Shown one piece after another: positions 1-7,921 of a DNA stretch of 64,000 nt. The notes under the pieces are model-generated. The model did no database searches, was not told where the DNA came from, and saw nothing but the letters and a program-made list of their open reading frames with translations. Within the stretch, counting starts at the first letter, position 1. Each line of letters begins with the position of its first letter. This stretch comes from Candidatus Scalindua sediminis (GTDB taxonomy: Bacteria; Planctomycetota; Brocadiia; Brocadiales; Scalinduaceae). Position numbers and translations under genes: made by a program. Location: NCBI GenBank assembly GCA_008636105.1, contig VSDH01000002.1:1-64000 (forward strand), given 5' to 3'.

Positions 1-6
1 CCGATC

Positions 7-119
7 TTCAATATTATATTTATGTTGACATAATAATTGAACAATCATATGTTTACAATAATAATTTATCAAACATCTATATTATATTACAGCGTTTAGG
101 CTGTATACTCTATGTTAGC
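7..119 (+). promoter_or_regulatory. Duplicated promoter block, copy 1
   Basis: This block upstream of the HD gene recurs at 1503-1615 with a fixed offset of 1496 bp and about five mismatches, all in the second half. It holds a consensus -35 TTGACA (25-30) followed after 17 bp by TATGTT (48-53), and a second -10-like hexamer TATACT (104-109). A good ribosome site (AAGGAG) lies between the block and the start at 144. The repeat itself is seen directly; which hexamers are used is inference. Confidence 0.65.
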
Positions 120-143
120 GTAAACCAAGTAAGGAGTTAAAAA

Positions 144-1289
144 ATGAACGTCCAGTTTATCGATGCAATTTCTACTCTTTTCAGCCTTCAGCGTTGGAAT
201 TTTGTTCCACGAGTTGAAACTTGGGTGGAGGCGGAAAACGTCGCTTACGTATCACACCTCATCTACGCTGTCGGACGTAACGCAGGTCTCAACAGCAAAC
301 AGATTGAGAAGACTCTTGCCCGTACAATTATTAAATCTTTTAACAAACATCATCTTTCTGATATATCCCATTACACAAGAAAGGCAATTAACGATGTGAA
401 ACCTGGTTCATGGGCAGAGATTGAGAAAGATGTGAGCAAAGAGACTTTGGCTTTGTTCCCAAAAGAGGTTCACCGCTATATTAGTGATAATATGATTGCG
501 CCATTATCAGATCCAGAAGACGAAAATACAATCGAAGGAAAACTCCTACGTTTTGTCCAAATGGATGTTGCCAAGAGTGAATGCGATACGAATAAAATGG
601 CTTATCCTGAAAACCCATATTATCTTGACCTAGTCAATGTGTTGGATAGTGACGTTCAACGGCTTCGTGAAGTAGACAACCTCCGTACCTCAAAGTCTCA
701 TCTTAAAAAATATGTGGAATATATCAAAAACATGAAATACTTAAGGCGATGGAATCGAATAAATCGTTCTGTAGAGACGAGCGTTATGAGCCACACATTC
801 GTGGTCGCTGCACTTGCCTTGGTAACCTCCTGCATAGAGGTAAATAAACCAGAAAGTGGCCTGCCTAAAAACTTCACTTACCGGGCTATTCTTCGTGCCC
901 TATTCCACGATGTGCCAGAAGCGTTTACTGGTGATATCATAACGCCTGCTAAGACCCGAATAAAAGAACAAGCTGGAGAAGAATGGGGCGAAATAGAAAT
1001 GCGTAGGTTAAAGCCGCTCATGGACGCCACACCGAAGAACGTTAGGGCTGATATGCAGGAATTTGAGTTGCTCAAAGATCTACCGAGCGGAAATGATGAT
1101 CTGGTTGGGAAATTGGTTAAGGAATGTGATCGCCTATCAATGTTGCTTGAGTGCCTCTTCGAGCAGTCAGCCGGACGCACAAATACTGAAATGACTCAAG
1201 CATACGATAGATATGCGAAGACCCTTTTATCCTCCCCATGGCCCTCTATCCGAGAAATTACGCTACATGGTTTATTTAGAAAGGGATAG
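144..1289 (+). CDS. Tandem HD-domain phosphohydrolase (YfbR-like)
   Basis: The C-terminal half has the HD-superfamily signature: H217 in a VMSH motif, the doublet H255-D256 in LFHDVPE, and a distal Asp (D329) in KECDR. This metal-binding set and the PEAFTGDI context are typical of YfbR/5'-deoxynucleotidase-like proteins, which dephosphorylate deoxynucleoside monophosphates. The N-terminal half looks like a degenerate copy of the same fold: LQRWN...SH near residues 16-38 parallels LRRWN...SH at 200-217, and HHLSDI near 69-74 takes the place of the HD doublet. The family is usually near 200 aa, so 381 aa fits two modules. The start has an AAGGAG site 8 bp upstream. Its place beside AlbA_2 and AAA proteins would fit nucleotide-depleting phage defence, which is inference. 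Confidence 0.75.
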   Translation: MNVQFIDAISTLFSLQRWNFVPRVETWVEAENVAYVSHLIYAVGRNAGLNSKQIEKTLARTIIKSFNKHHLSDISHYTRKAINDVKPGSWAEIEKDVSKETLALFPKEVHRYISDNMIAPLSDPEDENTIEGKLLRFVQMDVAKSECDTNKMAYPENPYYLDLVNVLDSDVQRLREVDNLRTSKSHLKKYVEYIKNMKYLRRWNRINRSVETSVMSHTFVVAALALVTSCIEVNKPESGLPKNFTYRAILRALFHDVPEAFTGDIITPAKTRIKEQAGEEWGEIEMRRLKPLMDATPKNVRADMQEFELLKDLPSGNDDLVGKLVKECDRLSMLLECLFEQSAGRTNTEMTQAYDRYAKTLLSSPWPSIREITLHGLFRKG

Positions 1290-1502
1290 AAATCTGGGGA
1301 CACCATACCTATTTATCAAATAGTTTCATATACAAATACTCCTAACCCGAACGAGTCGCCCGTCCGAACGGCCCAGCCGGGCGGGGAATTATAATATTGA
1401 GGGATTGCGAATTTAGGAATTGTGTATTGAGGAATCCTCTTAATTCCTTAATCCCTGAATTCCCCAATTATTAAATTTTAATTTTTTGCCTTATTTCTCT
1501 AT
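1290..1502. repeat. REP-like palindromic intergenic region
   Basis: No gene is seen. The stretch opens with GGGGACACCATAC (from 1297), a motif seen again at about 10702 and resembling the ends of REP/RAYT repeats. CCTAACCCGAACGAGTC (about 1341) returns inverted at 30036-30054. Imperfect palindromes of the GGAATT/AATTCC type follow, then the second promoter copy begins. Confidence 0.5.
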
Positions 1503-1615
1503 TTCAATATTATATTTATGTTGACATAATAATTGAACAATCATATGTTTACAATAATAATTTGTCGAACATCTGTATTATATTACAGTGTTTAGGCTGT
1601 ATAATCTATGTTAGC
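1503..1615 (+). promoter_or_regulatory. Duplicated promoter block, copy 2
   Basis: Second copy of the 7-119 block. TTGACA is at 1521-1526 and the downstream hexamer is a perfect TATAAT here (1600-1605, TATACT in copy 1). The next gene begins only 12 bp after the block and lacks an obvious Shine-Dalgarno sequence. Transcription from the TATAAT would leave a leader of only about 15 nt. The identity of the first half suggests a recent duplication or gene conversion, so the two genes are probably under the same control. Confidence 0.65.
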
Positions 1616-1626
1616 TATCGATAGAC

Positions 1627-2559
1627 ATGTCAGAACTCGTCGACAAAGGGTTAAAGGCGAAGCGCGAATCAAAATACGTAGATTTTAAACGCTCTTTCAA
1701 TCCTGGATCCACCGGCGAGTGGTGTGAATTAATCAAAGATATCGTCGCAATGGCCAATAGCGGAGGCGGGGTTATTTTGATAGGGCTGGATAACGGAGGG
1801 ATACCGTCGAAAAAAGACGTTCAGCCAGTGCTTTATATCGACCACGCGACGCTAGTCGATAAGATTCAGAAGTACACCGAATACCAATTTAGCGATATCG
1901 AGATACACGAGGCAAAGAAGCAAGGTGAACAAGTAGCCGTATTCAAAATATCAGGAGTCAAAGTGCCATTGGTGTTTCAAAAGGTCGGCACGTATGAGGT
2001 TTCGCCTGGAAAACAAAAAACGGCATTCTCTCGCGGGACTGTATATTTTCGCCATGGCGCAAAAAGCGAGCCTGGAACGACCGAAGACATTAGGAAAGTA
2101 ATCGAACGACAACTAGAAACCATCCGTAGCGAGTGGCTTGATGGTGTTCGAAAAGTTGTTACCGCACCACAAGGTTCCGCGGTAACGGTATTTAGTGGCG
2201 AGGTAAAAGAAAGCAAATCCCCAGGCGCAACCCCTATAAGGCTTGTCGCCGATCCGGACGCCCCCGGCTACCGGCTAATAGACCAAGACACCACATATCC
2301 GCACCGACAAACCGAATTGATTGATGTTCTTAACAGAATGCTACCCGAAGGGATAGTAGTAAACACTTACGATATTCTGGCCGTTCGCCGTACGCATGGA
2401 ATTGGCGACGACGCACGTTATTGCCATACACCCAAATTCGGGAGCCCACAGTACAGCGATGCATTCGCAAAATGGTTAGTGGAAGAACACAAGAAAAATA
2501 GTGATTTTTTCAAAGAAGCACGGGACGCGCTAAAGCGCGCCCGTGAACTCGGTCGTTAA
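1627..2559 (+). CDS. AlbA_2/Schlafen-type putative DNA-binding protein
   Basis: Residues 12-140 match the AlbA_2 (Schlafen-group, divergent AAA_4) domain: an ESKYVDFK opening, then IVAMANSGGGVILIGLDN, which is the family signature. Later comes a segment that ends in an SRGTVYFRHG motif near residue 140. These domains occur in transcription regulators and in antiviral proteins; no catalytic assignment can be made. The C-terminal part (about 200-310) resembles the DUF3644/winged-helix-like tails of such proteins only loosely and I do not name it. The last codons contain a long palindrome (2519-2545) built of CGCGCT/AGCGCG arms. It shares its promoter block with the HD gene. Confidence 0.7.
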   Translation: MSELVDKGLKAKRESKYVDFKRSFNPGSTGEWCELIKDIVAMANSGGGVILIGLDNGGIPSKKDVQPVLYIDHATLVDKIQKYTEYQFSDIEIHEAKKQGEQVAVFKISGVKVPLVFQKVGTYEVSPGKQKTAFSRGTVYFRHGAKSEPGTTEDIRKVIERQLETIRSEWLDGVRKVVTAPQGSAVTVFSGEVKESKSPGATPIRLVADPDAPGYRLIDQDTTYPHRQTELIDVLNRMLPEGIVVNTYDILAVRRTHGIGDDARYCHTPKFGSPQYSDAFAKWLVEEHKKNSDFFKEARDALKRARELGR

Positions 2560-2587
2560 ACGTATAGATTTCTTAGGATAACATTTC

Positions 2588-3151
2588 ATGTCAAATTACT
2601 TTACGTATATTAGTGGAATTGTAGCGGTTTTAAGTTTTATTATGCAAATCCGTGATGTTTTTCCTGCCCATCGTGAAGTGAGAAAAGCAGTGTTATACAT
2701 TTCGTTTGGTATATTTATAGGGAGTTTATTCGGTGCTCTTAATTCGATAAATATTACAATTGCGAAAAGTTATGGCTTAATTCAGATTGCACTAATTATT
2801 GTTTTGTTAATTATAGTTGTAGTTTTATCAATATTATCCTTCATTGCAATACGCATAAATGACAAACCAAAAAGGCAAGAGTTATGGAATGCTTTAATAG
2901 TTGGAATAATAGTGCTTGTTTTTATTATAATAGCTTTAGGAATTTCAACAGGAGACCATAATGCAGATTCAGAGTTTTCTATAAATGAAATTATGATTAT
3001 TGCGGGTGAAAATTATAAGAAGAAAGAGTATGAAAGAGCTATTAAGCTGTATGAAAGAGTGAAATATAAATATTATGAAAATGACCCCAGAAGACAATCA
3101 ATAGATAAAAAAATAAAGAAAATAAAACAGGAGATGGCAAGTGAGTTTTAA
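2588..3151 (+). CDS. Four-helix membrane protein with TPR-like tail
   Basis: I do not recognise a named family. Hydrophobic segments lie at about residues 5-20, 36-55, 63-88 and 103-122, so it is an inner-membrane protein with both ends probably cytoplasmic. The last 50 residues are charged and contain one TPR-like helical hairpin (ENYKKKEYERAIKLYERV, near 142-159). The base composition is strongly AT-rich compared with the AlbA_2 gene just upstream. It ends 5 bp before the attC-like site, so it could be an integron cassette gene; many cassette proteins are small and of unknown function. Confidence 0.6.
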   Translation: MSNYFTYISGIVAVLSFIMQIRDVFPAHREVRKAVLYISFGIFIGSLFGALNSINITIAKSYGLIQIALIIVLLIIVVVLSILSFIAIRINDKPKRQELWNALIVGIIVLVFIIIALGISTGDHNADSEFSINEIMIIAGENYKKKEYERAIKLYERVKYKYYENDPRRQSIDKKIKKIKQEMASEF

Positions 3152-3156
3152 TATCT

Positions 3157-3282
3157 GCATAACAAATCTCTCAAGCTAACCCCTTTATCACTAGCGGTTA
3201 GATTGTTTTTTGATATCCTTTGATATTTTATTGTTTTTCATGATCTCTCTGCCAAACGGGTTAGCTTAGCTCAATGTTATGC
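3157..3282 (+). repeat. attC-like integron recombination site
   Basis: The 126-bp segment begins with GCATAAC (RYYYAAC type) and ends with GTTATGC, which are perfect inverse complements. Just inside, AAGCTAACCC (3173-3182) pairs perfectly with GGGTTAGCTT (3258-3267). The 3' part GCTTAGCTCAATGTTATGC has the look of the L'-spacer-R' half of known attC sites, and the length is within the usual 57-141 bp range. It sits directly between two ORFs in the same orientation, as attC sites do. No integron integrase is in the window. The GTTATGC core departs from GTTRRRY at one position. Confidence 0.65.
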
Positions 3283-3298
3283 ATAAAAAAGGAAATCT

Positions 3299-5479
3299 AT
3301 GAAAAAAATATCTGTTAACTTTGAACATTGTTACGGAATTAATAAATTAAAGCATGATTTTGATTTTGAAAAGAAAACGTTCTCAATTTATGCTCCAAAT
3401 GGTGCGATGAAAACATCATTTGCTAAAGCTTTTAGAGATATAAGTAATGATTGTAGCACTAAAGATTTAATGTTTCCTGAAAGGAATACAGTGCGTGTTA
3501 TTGTAGATGAGAACAACACGCCTCTTGAAAAGGATTCTGTTTTTGTTATTGATCCAATTGACGCAGAATTTAAATCAGAAAAAATGTCTACTTTACTGGT
3601 CAACAAAGAACTAAGAGAAAAATTTGATAATGTTCATTTAAAAATTGATGAAAAAAAAGAATTACTTGTGCAAGAGCTGAAACCACTATCTGGTCTAAAA
3701 AATGGTATTGAGGATGAAATTTCTACATTATTTACTTATACAACAGGCGAATTATTTAAATCCCTTGAAAGAATTGAAAAAGAGGTTTTGAATAAAACTG
3801 AACCTGAATTTAGTGATATATCCTATAAAAATATATTCAATGATAAAGTTATAAAGTTTCTGGACACGAAAGATTTTAAAGTAAAAATAACCGAATATAT
3901 AAAGAAATATGATGAACTAATAGATTCTTCGGCGTATTTTAAGAAAGGCGTATTTAATCATAATAATGCCACAACTATTGCAAAAAATCTTGCGGACAAT
4001 GGTTTTTTTAAAGCAAAACATTCGGTATCCCTTAATACCGAGACAAATAAAAAAGAGATAACTGGGCAAAAGGAGCTTGAAGAGGTTATTGAGAAAGAAA
4101 AAGATTCAATTTTAAATAATCCAGACTTAGTGAAAGCTTTTGATGAAATCGATGATAAGTTAAAAGCTAATAAGGAGCTCAGAGATTTTAGGGATTATTT
4201 ATTAGAGAATATGAAAATTCTCCCTGAATTGGGAAATACAGCAAGTTTTAAACAAAAATTATGGATATCTTATTTGAAATCTACTCAAGATGCTTATAAA
4301 AGTTTTCTTGAGGTTTATCAAACAGGGAAAAAAGAACTGGAAAAAATAATAGAACAGGCTGAAAAAGAAAAAACCAGCTGGATGAAAGTTCTTGAAATAT
4401 TTAAAAGAAGATTTTCCGTTCCTTTTCATCTTGAGGTTGAGAATCAAAATGATGTTATATTAAAAAGTGAAGTTCCAAGTATTAAATTTATTTTTAAAGA
4501 CAATCAAGATCAGGCAGTTGTTGAAAAGACAGAGTTGTTGGAAGCCTTAAGCAGTGGCGAGAAAAGAGCATTATATATCTTGAATATAATCTTTGAATTT
4601 GAAGCAAGAAAAGAGGTTAATCAGAAAACTCTTTTTGTCATTGATGATATTGCTGATTCTTTTGATTATAAAAATAAATATGCGATTATCGAATATCTCA
4701 AAGAGATTGCGGATGAAGACAATTTTTATCAAATAATACTTACCCATAATTTTGATTTCTTCAGAACACTTGAAAGTAGATTTGTAGGAAGAAAACAATC
4801 TTGTATGATAGTCAAAACGGATGAAAAAATTGAGTTGATAGATGCAGAGTATTTAAAACCATTTTCTTATTTTAAATCTAATCTCCATTCCAATGATTGC
4901 ATATTAATTGCCTCTATCCCTTTTGTAAGGAATTTAGTTGAATATACAAAGAATTCACAAGATGTTGATTTTGTGAGATTGACATCAATTTTACATATTA
5001 CGCAAGATACTAATAATATCACAGTGGGAGACTTAGATACTATTTTCAATAATGTTATCAACTATCGAAGACCTTTAAACAACCCAACGAAAAGAGTAAT
5101 CGACTTGATTTTTGAACTCGGAGAAAATCTCTCACAAAACACAGATGTTCAGGTCAGCTTAGAAAATAAAATCGTTCTGTCAATTGCAATACGTCTAAAG
5201 GCTGAGTTGTTCATGATAAGTCAAATAATCAATCAAGCAAGTGTAGCTGGAATCAAAGAGCATCAGACTTTTAAGTTATTTGAACTTTATAGAAATGAAC
5301 CAAATGCTGAGGATGAGAAAATAAAGCTTATGGAACAGGTTAATTTGATGACACCTGAGAACATCCATTTTAATTCTTTTATGTATGAGCCAATTTTAGA
5401 TATGTCAGATGAGCACTTGAGGCAGCTATATGTCCAATTAGATCAAATGCTTTCAGAATCACAAAAAACAAATGCATAA
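3299..5479 (+). CDS. AAA_13 / RloC-like ABC-type ATPase
   Basis: A 726-residue ATPase with an ABC-type head split by a long coiled coil. A Walker A-like YAPNGAMKTS lies at residues 31-40 with Lys38; the first and third glycines of the usual GxxGxGK are Ala and Met. The central part (about 100-390) is Lys/Glu-rich coiled coil. Then come the signature LSSGEKRALYILN, Walker B LFVIDDIADSFD and switch histidine ILTHNFDFF. This is the plan of AAA_13 proteins such as RloC, many of which act in phage defence. I see neither the CxxC zinc hook nor a clear anticodon-nuclease triad. An AAAGGAAA ribosome site precedes the start. Its stop codon lies inside a second GCATAAC half-site (5474-5480), so it looks like a cassette gene whose attC has been cut short. 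Confidence 0.75.
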   Translation: MKKISVNFEHCYGINKLKHDFDFEKKTFSIYAPNGAMKTSFAKAFRDISNDCSTKDLMFPERNTVRVIVDENNTPLEKDSVFVIDPIDAEFKSEKMSTLLVNKELREKFDNVHLKIDEKKELLVQELKPLSGLKNGIEDEISTLFTYTTGELFKSLERIEKEVLNKTEPEFSDISYKNIFNDKVIKFLDTKDFKVKITEYIKKYDELIDSSAYFKKGVFNHNNATTIAKNLADNGFFKAKHSVSLNTETNKKEITGQKELEEVIEKEKDSILNNPDLVKAFDEIDDKLKANKELRDFRDYLLENMKILPELGNTASFKQKLWISYLKSTQDAYKSFLEVYQTGKKELEKIIEQAEKEKTSWMKVLEIFKRRFSVPFHLEVENQNDVILKSEVPSIKFIFKDNQDQAVVEKTELLEALSSGEKRALYILNIIFEFEARKEVNQKTLFVIDDIADSFDYKNKYAIIEYLKEIADEDNFYQIILTHNFDFFRTLESRFVGRKQSCMIVKTDEKIELIDAEYLKPFSYFKSNLHSNDCILIASIPFVRNLVEYTKNSQDVDFVRLTSILHITQDTNNITVGDLDTIFNNVINYRRPLNNPTKRVIDLIFELGENLSQNTDVQVSLENKIVLSIAIRLKAELFMISQIINQASVAGIKEHQTFKLFELYRNEPNAEDEKIKLMEQVNLMTPENIHFNSFMYEPILDMSDEHLRQLYVQLDQMLSESQKTNA

Positions 5480-5485
5480 CAAATC
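5473..5485 (+). repeat. Truncated attC half-site
   Basis: TGCATAACAAATC here is identical over 13 bp to the left end of the attC-like site at 3156-3168. It overlaps the stop codon of the ATPase. No matching GTTATGC is found in the following 100 bp, so the right half appears to be lost. A short palindrome, AGGTTTCTGAAACCT, follows at about 5491-5505. Confidence 0.5.
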
Positions 5486-5562
5486 GGAGAAGGTTTCTGA
5501 AACCTAAAAAACCAGGATGAAAACCCAAGAAAAATAAAAATATCATTGAGGAGACATCAACA

Positions 5563-5964
5563 ATGAATGACGAATTACCTTTTCCAGAAGATGAGATTGT
5601 ACCTTTTTATAACCACGAAGGAAGAGCTGTATTTTACCTATACAGCGATGGACAATACTTCTATCACTATGATGGCACTCCGTTGGCTTATTTGCACAAT
5701 AATGAATATATTGTTTCTTTTTCGGGTGAGTATCTTGGCTGGGTATACAACGGTTGGATAATAGATTATTCAGATGGAAGCTATGCCTTCTTCTCCCCTC
5801 ATGCATCAGGGGGAGTCTCTCGACCTAGTAGAAAGTCTCGTCCTTCAAGAAGCTCTCGTAGAAGTCGACCTTCACGTTCTTCTAGGGAATCGCGGCCTTC
5901 TCGACCATCACGGACGACATGTTGGAGCGAGAAAAGTTCTGAGGATTATTTTCCTGATTATTAA
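5563..5964 (+). CDS. 4-fold beta-flower-like protein with RS-rich tail
   Basis: Residues 12-80 consist of four short Tyr/Gly-rich repeats of the type YxxDGxYxxHYDGTPLAYL and FSGEYLGWVYNGWI. This pattern resembles the '4-fold beta flower' domain, a small all-beta fold of unknown function. Residues 84-120 are an arginine/serine/proline tail built of SRPSR and SRRSR units. Such a tail would be strongly basic and could bind nucleic acid or acidic polymers. The start at 5563 follows a GAGGAG ribosome site. No function is assigned. Right after its stop the composite repeat (copy A) begins. Confidence 0.6.
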   Translation: MNDELPFPEDEIVPFYNHEGRAVFYLYSDGQYFYHYDGTPLAYLHNNEYIVSFSGEYLGWVYNGWIIDYSDGSYAFFSPHASGGVSRPSRKSRPSRSSRRSRPSRSSRESRPSRPSRTTCWSEKSSEDYFPDY

Positions 5965-5970
5965 AATAGG

Positions 5971-6230
5971 GACCCGCCAAACAACCTGTCGGGCAAGCAG
6001 CCACTATTATCTAGTCAGGGTAAAGAAGTTGCTTGGAGATAAAGGCTTGAAAAGGAAACTGGTCAAGTCTGCTGTTGACTCAGCTATTTATCATAATCTG
6101 TTACCTTCCCCGTCCTCCCCTGCCGCCACTCTGGCTGTCGATGGCCTGCATAGTTTTCTGTTTACCGATAGCCCAGTTATGAAAAATATGCTAAAATAGC
6201 CGACTTACTTTTATTAATACGATTTGAATC
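5971..6230 (+). repeat. Composite mosaic repeat, copy A
   Basis: About 230 bp are shared, without gaps, with copy B (offset 1691 bp). In order: GACCCGCCAAACAACCTGTC (also in copy C); a core beginning ACTATTATCT at 6003 (all copies); on the minus strand the stop and last codons of a glycine-rich RNA-binding protein gene (GTTACCTTCCCCGTCC); the 5' tip of tRNA-Leu (CCGCCACTCTGGCT); then about 90 bp that form the leader of the next gene, with a CTAAAAT -10-like motif near 6191. GTCAAG...TTGAC inside it makes a small hairpin. Confidence 0.75.
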
Positions 6231-7562
6231 ATGAAAACATTTGCCACTTTTGGCTTATCTAAAAACATACTGCGTGCCGTTAAAGACAAAGGCTATCAGA
6301 CACCTTTTCCCATTCAGGCTCGCGCCATCCCTGCCGTATTGAGCGGTAGAGATATGCTGGCTGCGGCACAGACGGGTACTGGTAAAACAGCAGGTTTCAC
6401 TCTTCCGATGATACACATCCTTGATCAGACAGGGTCGGCAGGGGGGCGTCCGATCCGGGCACTTGTTTTGACCCCGACCCGCGAGCTGGCGGCGCAGGTC
6501 CAGGACAGTATCATGACTTATGGCAAATACCTGCCCCTCAAAAGCATGGTTGTTTATGGCGGCGTGAATATCAAACCGCAGATTGATCAATTGAAAAAAG
6601 GTGTGGATATTCTGGTTGCCACACCTGGCCGATTACTGGACCTATGTAACCAGCGGGTATGCAGATTGAACCAGGTTAACATGCTGGTCCTTGATGAAGC
6701 AGACCGCATGCTGGACATGGGTTTCATTCATGACATCCGCAGAATTATCAAACTGTTGCCACCAAAGCGGCAAAATCTAATGCTTTCAGCCACCTTTTCA
6801 AAAGAGATTCGTGCCTTGACACGCGAATTTCTTGTCAAACCCATCACGATTGAAGTCAACCCTGAAAAGATGGCGGCACAGACGGTCGCCCAAAGGGCTT
6901 ATCGATGTGACTCCAAGGCAAAGACCAACCTTGCGATCCATCTGATCAAGGAAGGCAACTGGGAACATGTGCTGATTTTCACACGCACCAAACATGGTGC
7001 CAATCGCCTGAGCGGTAAACTTGCAAAGGCGGGCATTCAGACCAGTGCCATTCATGGCGACAAGATGCAGGCCTCGCGCACCAAGGCCCTGGAGGGTTTT
7101 AAAAAACGCAAGATTCGTGTCCTTGTGGCCACAGATATTGCCGCCCGCGGTCTGGATATTGCCCAGTTGCCGCATGTTATCAATTATGAATTGGGCAATG
7201 TGCCGGAGGATTATGTCCACCGCATTGGCCGGACAGGTCGCGCCGGCATGGAAGGCGAAGCCATTTCCCTGGTCTGCAATGACGAACGCCCTTTTCTGAG
7301 CAGTATCGAAAAACTGATTGGTCAGCCGATTAAGCTATCGGATGTGCCTGGCTTTGAGCCAGCCATCTGGCCTGGAAAGGCCCCAACTACCAGCGAAGTG
7401 CAAAAAGTCGCTGCGGTGCGTAAAGAAGCCGCACGCCAGGCACGCGGCCCTCGCAGGCGGCAACCTGCCACCAAAACATCAACGAGAGAGAGCAATGCTA
7501 CGGGCAATAAATACAGCAGGCGACGCAATCAGAAACGGAAATTTTCTGGATGGAAAGGCTAA
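6231..7562 (+). CDS. rhlE: DEAD-box RNA helicase, RhlE type
   Basis: An ATP-dependent RNA helicase of 443 residues. All motifs appear in order: Q motif (FPIQARAIP), motif I AQTGTGKT, Ia PTRELA, Ib [38 protein letters not shown] and [12 protein letters not shown]. The C-terminal 60 residues are a basic Arg/Lys-rich tail, as in RhlE. It likely unwinds structured RNA in ribosome assembly or mRNA decay, often under cold stress. The sequence reads like a gammaproteobacterial RhlE and the gene is clearly GC-richer than the neighbours, so recent transfer is likely. Its leader is almost identical to that of the gene at 7922. Confidence 0.93.
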   Translation: MKTFATFGLSKNILRAVKDKGYQTPFPIQARAIPAVLSGRDMLAAAQTGTGKTAGFTLPMIHILDQTGSAGGRPIRALVLTPTRELAAQVQDSIMTYGKYLPLKSMVVYGGVNIKPQIDQLKKGVDILVATPGRLLDLCNQRVCRLNQVNMLVLDEADRMLDMGFIHDIRRIIKLLPPKRQNLMLSATFSKEIRALTREFLVKPITIEVNPEKMAAQTVAQRAYRCDSKAKTNLAIHLIKEGNWEHVLIFTRTKHGANRLSGKLAKAGIQTSAIHGDKMQASRTKALEGFKKRKIRVLVATDIAARGLDIAQLPHVINYELGNVPEDYVHRIGRTGRAGMEGEAISLVCNDERPFLSSIEKLIGQPIKLSDVPGFEPAIWPGKAPTTSEVQKVAAVRKEAARQARGPRRRQPATKTSTRESNATGNKYSRRRNQKRKFSGWKG

Positions 7563-7584
7563 AGAAGCTTTACAATAATCATTT

Positions 7585-7683
7585 TTCTTTAGAACCGAAA
7601 CTGATAATTGGAAAAGACATGGTGGTTTAAACTATGAAACACCTTTTGATAAACTTAAAAAAGTTACCGAATTATTGAGCTAG
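7585..7683 (+). pseudogene. Transposase C-terminal remnant
   Basis: An open frame ends in a TAG at 7681-7683 and reads RHGGLNYETPFDKLKKVTE near its end. This matches the usual C-terminus of IS3/IS481-type integrase-core transposases (RPHGGLNYKTP...KL). There is no start and no catalytic core. The last 35 bp (from AAACTTAAAAAA) recur at 14030-14062 next to copy E, where the TAG is CAG, so the tail was part of an older element linked to the mosaic repeat. Confidence 0.55.
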
Positions 7684-7921
7684 TACAACAGCGACTATTA
7701 TCTCGTCAGGGTAAAGAAGTTACCTGGAGATAAAGGTTTGAAAAGGAAAAGGGTCAAGTCTGCTGTTAACTCAGCTATTTATCATAATCTGTTACCTTCC
7801 CCGTCCTCCCCTGCCGCCACTCTGGCTGTCGATGGCCTGCATAGTTTTCTGTTTACCGATAGTCCAGTTATGAAAAATATGATAAAATAGCCGACTTACT
7901 TTTATTAATACGATTTGAATC
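7684..7921 (+). repeat. Composite mosaic repeat, copy B
   Basis: Nearly identical to copy A over about 230 bp up to the base before the start codon of the next gene. It contains the same RNA-binding-protein 3' end, tRNA-Leu 5' tip and leader. Copy B follows the transposase remnant directly, whereas copy A starts with the GACCCGCC segment. Two unrelated genes therefore carry the same 5' flank. Confidence 0.75.

Noticed and set aside
3299-5479. Assignment of the ATPase as an RloC or PrrC anticodon nuclease
   Set aside because: The coiled-coil zinc hook (CxxC) of RloC and a convincing Arg-Glu-His nuclease triad are not seen, so only the broader AAA_13 class is named.
5774-6199. Open frame across repeat A reading YYLVRVKKLLGDKG
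   Set aside because: The same peptide appears in frames across copies D and E. It comes from the repeat core and runs over the native end of the RRM gene in antisense, so it is not an independent protein.
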